Assembly: GCA_017469745.1 (NCBI GenBank) | Contig: JAFUFS010000013.1 | Coordinates: forward strand, 39,496 to 103,495 | DNA from: Bacteroidales bacterium | Lineage (GTDB): Bacteria > Bacteroidota > Bacteroidia > Bacteroidales > UBA932 | Length of the DNA stretch: 64,000 nucleotides | Direction of reading: 5' to 3' | Shown: piece after piece, positions 46,995 to 52,882 of the stretch | Layout: every line of letters starts with the position of its first letter | How positions within the stretch are numbered: the stretch's first letter is position 1 | Notes under the pieces: generated by a model | Told to the model about the DNA's origin: nothing | Database searches by the model: none | The model's input: the letters and a program-made list of their open reading frames with translations, nothing else | Position numbers and translations under genes: made by a program

Positions 46995-47621
46995 ATGAAG
47001 GATGTTCTGGACATATTAGGCAACATTCCGGTCACAAAGGAAACCATATCCTCACTGTATCCCGATGTTGCCGGCTCAAACCAAAAGGTATCCTCTTTGG
47101 AGCATAGCGGCAAGCTATTGCGCCTGAAGCGCGGATTATACATAGTCAACCCTGAGTGGAGTGGCAAGCGTGTCAGCAATGAACTTGTCGCCAACCACTT
47201 GTACTCCCCTTCCTATGTATCCATGCATACGGCACTTCGATGGTATGGTCTCATCCCGGAACGCGTGCACATGGTACAAAGCATGACAATCAAGCATTCG
47301 CGCGTGTTCGAGAACGCTCTTGGCAGGTTCTCATATACCGGTGTCGGTAGGGACTACTTCCCTATCGGACTCCGGCAAGGTGAGACAGAGGGGGCGACCT
47401 TCATCATCGCGAGCCCGGAGAAGGCTTTATGCGACCTGATCTGTTCCACCTCCGGAGTGATTCTGCGTTATCAGAAGGAAGCCCAGGCATTTCTGGAAGA
47501 GGACCTGCGTTTTGACATGGACGCTTTCAGCCAATTCGATGCCGGTATTCTTCAGCAATGTGCCGACACAGGCAAAAAGACACAATCAATTGAAACCATT
47601 ATAAAGTTGCTAGGGAAATGA
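46995..47621 (+). CDS. abiEi: AbiEi-family type IV antitoxin
   Basis: 208 residues from ATG 46995; a longer reading adds 12 residues with no support. N-terminal winged helix (ILGNIPVTKETISSLYPDVA, then RLKRGLYIVNPEW) and AbiEi C-terminal body (YVSMHTALRWYGLIPE, ASPEKALCDLI). It represses its operon and counters the AbiEii nucleotidyltransferase toxin in this phage-abortive-infection-type module. The stop overlaps the toxin start by 4 bases (ATGA). Confidence 0.9.
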   Translation: MKDVLDILGNIPVTKETISSLYPDVAGSNQKVSSLEHSGKLLRLKRGLYIVNPEWSGKRVSNELVANHLYSPSYVSMHTALRWYGLIPERVHMVQSMTIKHSRVFENALGRFSYTGVGRDYFPIGLRQGETEGATFIIASPEKALCDLICSTSGVILRYQKEAQAFLEEDLRFDMDAFSQFDAGILQQCADTGKKTQSIETIIKLLGK

Positions 47622-48442
47622 ACCAACTATATGAAAAGATGCTTTCGGCCTATGACCAAAGCACGGACACGGCTAGAAGGAACGCGGTTTATGAAGTGAG
47701 CCAGCAGATCGTGCTCGCCGGGCTCGCCGATGGTGGTTTCTTCGACAAGGCAGCATTCTATGGGGGGACCTGCCTTCGAATATTCCACGGATTGAACCGC
47801 TTCAGCGAGGATATGGATTTCACGCTGCTAAAGGAAGACCCATCATTTAACTTCGAGCAATACTTCCAACCCATCATAGACCAGTTCACCCTTGTTGGCC
47901 GAAAGGTGGAGATCAAGAAGAAGGATAAGAGAAGTTTTGGCAAGGTGGAATCCGCCTTTCTGAAAGATACTACAGATGTATACGACATATCATTTCAGAC
48001 TGAGAAGTCCATAAAAGTTAAGATTGAAGTGGATACCGTGCCACCCCTTAAGTTCTCGACGGAACAAAAATACCTGCTGCAGCCGAAATCATTCCTGACC
48101 CGCTGCGTTACGCTCCCTGATCTTTTTGCCGGGAAAATGCACGCGCTGGTTTTCAGAGCGTGGCAGAGAAGGGTCAAGGGGCGCGACTGGTATGATTTTG
48201 AATGGTATGTACGGAACGGCATCACTCTTGACTGGGGGCACCTGCAAGAGAGGATCCTCCAGTTCAACGGTCAGGAGATGACACTTGACGAGTTCAAGTC
48301 CGCGTTGCGGGGACGTCTGGAAAGTACCGACATATCCCGCGTCAAAGAGGATGTGCTACCCTTCTTGAGCAATCCTGGCGAATTAGATATATGGTCCAAT
48401 GACTATTTCCTACAGTTAGCGGACATGATGAAGGTTCAATGA
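47618..48442 (+). CDS. abiEii: AbiEii-family nucleotidyltransferase toxin
   Basis: 274 residues. Nucleotidyltransferase core with FYGGTCLRIFHGLNRFSEDM followed by DF (GG-T-x-L and D-x-D), KIEVDT and the conserved VKGRDWYDFEWYV. Relatives add nucleotides to tRNA or other targets and cause growth arrest. It is translationally coupled to abiEi. The pair lies between two copies of the inverted-repeat element, which may have helped its spread. Confidence 0.9.
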   Translation: MNQLYEKMLSAYDQSTDTARRNAVYEVSQQIVLAGLADGGFFDKAAFYGGTCLRIFHGLNRFSEDMDFTLLKEDPSFNFEQYFQPIIDQFTLVGRKVEIKKKDKRSFGKVESAFLKDTTDVYDISFQTEKSIKVKIEVDTVPPLKFSTEQKYLLQPKSFLTRCVTLPDLFAGKMHALVFRAWQRRVKGRDWYDFEWYVRNGITLDWGHLQERILQFNGQEMTLDEFKSALRGRLESTDISRVKEDVLPFLSNPGELDIWSNDYFLQLADMMKVQ

Positions 48443-48561
48443 CCGTATGGCATTAAGCGGAGAATACAGGATCCTCTCTAAATCCATCAAACCACTCTTT
48501 CCTCCCGGTCATCTTGTGCAATTGAATAAAAATGAAATTTTTCATAATTTTGTCATGCAGT

Positions 48562-48613
48562 CCCGGTAATTCCTCTCCCAGACATTCGTGCTGGTGATGA
48601 ATCCGGGTTTTTT
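48562..48613 (+). terminator. Terminator after the AbiEi/AbiEii operon
   Basis: CCCGGTAATTC and GAATCCGGG pair across a 30-base spacer that can also fold (CCCAG..CTGG), followed by TTTTTT. Placed 120 bases after abiEii. Confidence 0.6.
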
Positions 48614-48772
48614 GCTTTCACAAATATAGTAATTCAAAGGTATTATTCAAACGCCCACACTTGCCTATCGGGCGATCCGAGACTCCTCGGTAACAATACG
48701 CACATCATTTTAACGCTGGGAGCGTTTAAAATGATGACTCGGCGTCAATAGAAGGGGTAAGATGATGCCGAT

Positions 48773-48883
48773 CTAACAGAATGTGACCTGGGAAAGCCAC
48801 TCGGAATAAAAACGGGCCGACTCTTTCCCTATCTCGTCTCGGGTCATTCGCAAAGTATCCTGCAACTCATCAACCTTTATCAT
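48773..48883 (-). pseudogene. hicB: hicB-3 remnant with two in-frame internal deletions
   Basis: Open frame of 36 codons on the minus strand. It starts MIKVDELQDTLRMTRDEIGK, goes on ESARFYSEWL and ends SQVTFC. Against hicB-2 it keeps MIKVD, the ETLRITRDEIGRDSAAFYPEWL block and the final LSQVTFF, but lacks about 35 residues after MIKVD and most of the helix-turn-helix region. Both deletions keep the frame. It is probably non-functional as an antitoxin. Confidence 0.75.
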
Positions 48884-48914
48884 AACAACCAATTATTCAA
48901 GAAAGGAAACAAAT

Positions 48915-49013
48915 CTATGACTCGATGCCCATTTCTCTCCTGCCTTTTCTTATACTGGAATCCAAGACCCATCCGGCAGCCTTTAGTATTCTGTGAAACT
49001 CACTGTATTTCAT
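48915..49013 (-). pseudogene. hicA: hicA-3 remnant lacking the catalytic segment
   Basis: Open frame of 32 codons plus stop on the minus strand. It starts MKYSEFHRILKAAGWVLDSS like hicA-2 (MKYSELHRLLRANGWVLDSG) and ends REMGIES like KEMGIN, but the whole GSHRVYKRDG to AKRI segment with the catalytic His is gone. It lies 31 bases before hicB-3. In-frame internal deletion; an inactive toxin is expected. Confidence 0.8.
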
Positions 49014-49058
49014 TTTTCATTGTCAAAGTTTAGTAGCACAAATATAGACACCTCCTCC

Positions 49059-49171
49059 CGGGCAAGCTCTAATTTTAAATGGGGGTATCTTGCCCGCCGA
49101 CAAGACCACTGACAGCCATGGAACGCATTTGGTGACGGCAAGATCCCGACCCTGAAATTCGACCTTGCCCG
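49059..49171. repeat. Inverted-repeat element, copy 3 of 3
   Basis: 113 bp. The right end TCGACCTTGCCCG (49159-49171) is identical to copy 1; the left end begins CGGGCAAG (49059-49066) then has decayed. The interior GACAAGACCACTGACAGCC and GAACGCATTT match copy 1 closely. It lies about 45 bases upstream of hicA-3. Confidence 0.82.
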
Positions 49172-49194
49172 AAATGGAGAGGTGGAAGTAACGA

Positions 49195-49815
49195 CTATTC
49201 CCAGGGGAACATCCCGTAGTTTGCTTCCATGTCCTTGCCGAGCTTCCAGAAGATAGTGTCGAGCACTTTCATGTAACCCATCTCCGGACAGCAGAATCTG
49301 GTGCGGAAATCCTCGATTACGGTATGGTGCTGGAGCGACTTGTAGGTGTCGATAATATCCTGATAGACGGAATCCTGATGATCCAGGCGGGTCTCATCTG
49401 GGTCAAATGGATTTTGGAAGACCATAGCGACATTCTTGTCGAAAATGGGATATTCGCTGTCGGAGATGAGGTTAAGCATTTTTGTCACGAAGGAGAAGTT
49501 GCTCTTTCCCATGGCCGGTCGAAGATCCTCAGTGACACTCCTGGCATTCTGGCCGGTATAAGAGTCTCTCAGGGACTCCATCTTCCGGAAGAACGCCTCT
49601 TTAGCCTCCGACGAGACTATTCCCATCCCATAGAAAGAAGAGAAGCTCCACTGGAACAGGAGGTTAGAGCGGATATCCCCTTTCTCGAACTCATTCTTAA
49701 GAAAGGAGTAAACAGCGGCATTGACAGCGAAAGCGGAATTATCCAACAAATCCGGATTATGGCTAAGGGAATACTCCAACAGCCGGACTGCATTAGTATT
49801 AATCATAAGGGACAA
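49195..49815 (-). CDS. Uncharacterised OGG-fold-like protein
   Basis: 206 residues, soluble. The segment SNFSFVTKMLNLISDSEYPI followed by FDKNVAMVF resembles the SYFTKLLYFL..PLIYDENM part of the 381-residue island protein and the radical SAM N-terminus, so this may be a third, shorter member of that domain family. The rest (LFQWSFSSFYGMGIVSSEAK; VIEDFRTRFCCPEMGYMKVL) is not recognised. It stands alone, 24 bases from inverted-repeat copy 3. The function is unknown. Confidence 0.65.
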   Translation of the reverse strand: MSLMINTNAVRLLEYSLSHNPDLLDNSAFAVNAAVYSFLKNEFEKGDIRSNLLFQWSFSSFYGMGIVSSEAKEAFFRKMESLRDSYTGQNARSVTEDLRPAMGKSNFSFVTKMLNLISDSEYPIFDKNVAMVFQNPFDPDETRLDHQDSVYQDIIDTYKSLQHHTVIEDFRTRFCCPEMGYMKVLDTIFWKLGKDMEANYGMFPWE

Positions 49816-49918
49816 CTTTTTTTGCCCTCAATTATAAATCAAATTTTCCAAACAACAAAAATGTCGCACCAAAAACTGGCTTATCTTCATGAAATACCGA
49901 CTTTTCGCCAAAGTGTCG

Positions 49919-50050
49919 CACATTGGCCGGCCATATAGCGGTGTCTGACGCCTTTTACCGTGCGCCAAAGGCCGATATCAAGCCATGGCGCACGGCCAGG
50001 CCCTACCAAAGAGCATCATTTCGCCCCTCTGGTGCGCCTATTTGGCGAAA
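49919..50050. repeat. Hairpin repeat family, diverged copy C
   Basis: It contains a 34-nt hairpin at 49960-49993 with perfect arms GTGCGCCA / TGGCGCAC, starting GTGCGCCAAAGGC as in copy A, and a downstream GTGCGCCTATTTGGCGA corresponding to GTGCGGCTGTTTGGCCGG of copies A and B. Otherwise diverged. It lies at the right edge of the accessory island. Confidence 0.55.
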
Positions 50051-50108
50051 AGATCAAAAATGAACGCCATAGCGCATGCCACACTGGCCGGAAGGACGAG
50101 GAGGGTGA

Positions 50109-51185
50109 CTATTCAAACAGTTCGGTGGCCTGGCGGAAGAGTTCGTCGATGAGGTGGGTGTCGGTGGTTTTCTTGGGGGTGGTGGTTTTGGGGAGTTGTT
50201 TTTTGGTGGGGGCGGGATTCCCGGTCGAGCCGGGAATGACAGTGGTGTCAGGGAGATTCTTCACTTCGTTCAGAATGACATCGTTAGAACCGGGAATGAC
50301 AGAAGGGGTGCCCAGTGCTTCGACAGGCTCAGCAACCGTGGAGGCAGGCTCAGAAGCAGGGGCGGCAGGGCGGGACCAGCGCTCGAAGAGCGGGACGAGC
50401 GCCATGACGGCGATAAACAAAACAAACACGATCCCGGCAACCGCGGGCATGTCGCTCTTCAGGGCTTTCTGGACCTCAGCGACCGATGAATAACGGCCCT
50501 CCGGCTTCTGGGAGCAGAGCCGGCGGGCGATGGGCGTATACTTCCTGACCGGGAAGAGCGACATCACCATGCCCAATGAATAAAGGTCGCTACGCACACT
50601 GGCCTTCCCTCCGGAACGGACTTCCGGAGCGGCGAACACAGCGGTTCCGGCGGGAGTCTTCAGAATCGATGAGAAATCCGCGTCAGACAATCCGAAATCG
50701 ATGAGCTTCACATTGTTGCCGTTGTACGTCACAAGGATATTGGAAGGCTTCAGATCCCTGTGGAGCACCTGCTTTGCGTGCATGTAGGAAAGGGCGGAAC
50801 AGATCTCACCGACAATCTTATCGTAGACGCTCCGCTCATGCTTCCCTTCAGAGAGGAACTGCTCGAGGGTGCGCCCGTCGACCCATTCCATCTCGATGCA
50901 ACTGCCTAGTTCTGTGTCCTTTTTGAAGGAATAATATTCACAGATGCCCTCATGGTCCAGAGAATATCCGATCTCGAATTCCTTTTGAAGGAGCCTTTCG
51001 TAAAGCGGATCTCCGCGGAATCCGTCCTTCAAGCACTTCAGGACCCGGAACCGGCCGCCACGGTCAAAACGCCAGATCTGGGAATATCCTCCCTCGGAAC
51101 TGCTAACGAGTTCCCTGGCCGAAGAACCGGCAGGGGCCTGTACAGAAGGATCACCGAAGAACTCTGAGGATATTAGCATGGTCAA
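50109..51185 (-). CDS. Transmembrane Ser/Thr protein kinase
   Basis: 358 residues. Eukaryote-like kinase domain about 25-240: ATP-binding K50, catalytic LHRDLKPSNIL (D144), DFGLSD (163-168), FAAPEVRSGG and SDLYSLGM. One membrane helix about 247-265, then a C-terminal tail predicted outside the cytoplasm. Residues about 281-327 of the tail (AEPVEALGTPSVIPGS, NDVILNEVKNLP, VIPGSTGNP) are translated dispersed repeats rather than conserved protein. The kinase domain is slightly short but key residues are intact. It is divergent from the 325-residue secreted protein. Targets unknown. Confidence 0.88.
   Translation of the reverse strand: MTMLISSEFFGDPSVQAPAGSSARELVSSSEGGYSQIWRFDRGGRFRVLKCLKDGFRGDPLYERLLQKEFEIGYSLDHEGICEYYSFKKDTELGSCIEMEWVDGRTLEQFLSEGKHERSVYDKIVGEICSALSYMHAKQVLHRDLKPSNILVTYNGNNVKLIDFGLSDADFSSILKTPAGTAVFAAPEVRSGGKASVRSDLYSLGMVMSLFPVRKYTPIARRLCSQKPEGRYSSVAEVQKALKSDMPAVAGIVFVLFIAVMALVPLFERWSRPAAPASEPASTVAEPVEALGTPSVIPGSNDVILNEVKNLPDTTVIPGSTGNPAPTKKQLPKTTTPKKTTDTHLIDELFRQATELFE
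50150..50345. repeat. Dispersed repeats inside the kinase tail
   Basis: Three repeat types lie in coding sequence: the palindromic TTCCCGGTCGAGCCGGGAA (about 50219-50237), GAGATTCTTCACTTCGTTCAG (50253-50273, then AATGACA), and GTGCTTCGACAGGCTCAGCA (from about 50313). All are common intergenic repeats in many bacteria and frequently appear as spurious peptides. Confidence 0.75.
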
Positions 51186-51251
51186 ATATCCGCATTTTTA
51201 CCTACATTTGCAAAGCCCCATAGTTAAAGTTATCGGTAAGTCAGAAAAGTA

Positions 51252-52229
51252 TTGCAGAATAAGCTGTCATACATCCTTATAGCAGTGTCGTTGTTCTTCG
51301 GGACAGTGGCATACGGCCAGGGTAGCAGGCTGGACAGGGCTCTGGACAGTTACGAAACTATCTGCGACAGGTGTATCCTACTAAGGGAACGGTCGTTGCG
51401 CGGAGAGCAAATCGCACCCGAAGAACTCACCTCCCTGCTCGAACAGGTGTCGCAGCTCAGGTCCACTCTCCAGAGGGGTTCAAGGAATATGTCCCCCGCC
51501 CAGAAAGACAGGTTCGAGCGTATCAGAAGGCGGTACACCGTGGCTTTCGGAGGGACGGGCACTCCGTCGGACAGGCCAGCGCTGAAGGTTGCCAGGCCGG
51601 AAATGGAGTTGCCGAAGGTAGAGTGGAGGCCGGACCTTCGGTTGAGTTCAGGGAACGGAGAGATTCTTCGCTCTGCTCAGAATGACAATTCTTCTATTTC
51701 TTTGGGCTCCGCTCAGAATGACGACCTATCATGTCATCCTGAGGGAGCGAAGCGACCGAAGGATCTTTCTTCAGGCCTTCTAATCCTCGGAGGCTGGAGC
51801 CCCGAAACCTTCTCCTACGGCGGCATGATAACCCTCACTGGCGACAAATGGGGCCTCTACATCAAGGGCAGGTCCAACTTCAAAGCCATGAAAGCCGACT
51901 ATTCCTGCAGCAGCGACGGAACAGCCGACGGTCATATCATCTGGACAAGCGGCAAGGAATGCCACACCGGCATGGCTCTGGGAGCCGGAGGGATATTCAG
52001 TATCAGCGGCCCGCTCAGTCTGTACGCAGGATCAGGCTATGGCAGCGCCAGGACACTTTGGGAGGATGCCTCGGGCAAGTGGGCCGAAGTAGCGGACTAT
52101 TCAGCCCAAGGCCCCTGTGCCGATGCCGGAATCATATTCAATAAAGGCCATTTCACCGCCTCCGCCGGAGTCAGTACAGTCAGTCTCAAGACTGCGACCG
52201 TCGAATTCGGAGTTGGAATCAGATTCTAA
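51252..52229 (+). CDS. Secreted outer-membrane-like protein beside the kinase
   Basis: 325 residues from a TTG start (51252); an upstream in-frame stop rules out an earlier one. Signal peptide (ILIAVSLFFGTVAYGQ). A helical coiled region about 25-95 (LDSYETICDRCILLRERSLR) precedes a beta-strand-rich C-terminal half (LLILGGWSPETFSYGGMITL to VEFGVGIRF) typical of small beta-barrels. Residues about 136-174 (EILRSAQND, GSAQNDD, CHPEGAKRPKDLSS) are translated dispersed repeats placed between the two parts. Likely partner of the kinase; the role is unknown. Confidence 0.7.
   Translation: MQNKLSYILIAVSLFFGTVAYGQGSRLDRALDSYETICDRCILLRERSLRGEQIAPEELTSLLEQVSQLRSTLQRGSRNMSPAQKDRFERIRRRYTVAFGGTGTPSDRPALKVARPEMELPKVEWRPDLRLSSGNGEILRSAQNDNSSISLGSAQNDDLSCHPEGAKRPKDLSSGLLILGGWSPETFSYGGMITLTGDKWGLYIKGRSNFKAMKADYSCSSDGTADGHIIWTSGKECHTGMALGAGGIFSISGPLSLYAGSGYGSARTLWEDASGKWAEVADYSAQGPCADAGIIFNKGHFTASAGVSTVSLKTATVEFGVGIRF
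51660..51772. repeat. Dispersed repeats in frame within the secreted protein gene
   Basis: GAGATTCTTCGCTCTGCTCA (from 51660), CTCCGCTCAGAATGACGAC (about 51706-51724) and TCATCCTGAGGGAGCGAAGC (from 51733, ending in GAAGGATCTTTC). Same family as in the kinase tail and at 55742-55772, here in both orientations. Confidence 0.75.
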
Positions 52230-52816
52230 TCCTTGTCATTAGGAAGCACCTCCAAGACATTGAGCCCGTCGGCCTTGGCGGCGACATAGGGCGGGGTGAC
52301 GGAGCCGTCTGAGCGGCGGACAGAACTGATAAACAGTGGGGCACCGAGGATGAACTCGGAGGCTTCAAAACGGTCTCCCGGACGGAGTTTGGCGTTCTCG
52401 ACGGACTCTACCTCGAAGGTGGTTCCTCCAACAAACCTGAGCCTGACCAACCGGTTCGGGGACCAGCCAAGAAGCAGCCTGGCTCCCTCTCCAAGGGAAG
52501 AAGCCTCGACTGTCTTAGAAGTGAAAAAATTGGAGACGATGGCTCCGGAATCTTTCAAAGCCTGCCGGAACGACTTGAAATTCTTGTGGCCAAGGTAGCG
52601 GCTGAGGGTGTCCAATGTAGCAATCCTTGGGGTCGAGGAATATGAAACATAGCCCCAAAGCCTTTTCAGGGTGGAAGCGGAAATAAGCTCTCCTATCTCA
52701 CGTTCCATGACGAATGAAAGAAGTTCGTAGTCGGTCGTAGTTGACAGGCGATGTCCGAACTTCTCCTCGACCTGGCGCAGAAGTTCAGCAAGTTCCGGTA
52801 TGAAAGGTGTTCCCAT
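52226..52816 (-). CDS. Putative DNA-binding protein beside the kinase cassette
   Basis: 196 residues. The N-terminal half is helical and contains a helix-turn-helix-like stretch (ELISASTLKRLWGYVSYSST, then LDTLSRYLGHKNFKSFRQAL). The C-terminal half is beta-rich (GWSPNRLVRLRFVGGTTFEV, LRPGDRFEASEFI, APLFISSV). I do not know a named family, though similar proteins are common in Bacteroidales. It is convergent with the secreted protein, overlapping 4 bases. Probably a regulator. Transcribed toward the kinase cluster. Confidence 0.6.
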   Translation of the reverse strand: MGTPFIPELAELLRQVEEKFGHRLSTTTDYELLSFVMEREIGELISASTLKRLWGYVSYSSTPRIATLDTLSRYLGHKNFKSFRQALKDSGAIVSNFFTSKTVEASSLGEGARLLLGWSPNRLVRLRFVGGTTFEVESVENAKLRPGDRFEASEFILGAPLFISSVRRSDGSVTPPYVAAKADGLNVLEVLPNDKD

Positions 52817-52882
52817 AAGTGTCGCAAAAATATTCTTTCACTCCGGTTCAATCAAGTCCACGTTGGTTCAAAAGAAGCATCT

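Noticed and set aside
48447-48569. A 40-codon frame starting four bases after abiEii (MALSGEYRILSKSIKPLF...).
   Set aside because: No recognisable family, runs into the terminator stem, and no composition signal. Kept out of the gene list, though a tiny third gene cannot be excluded.
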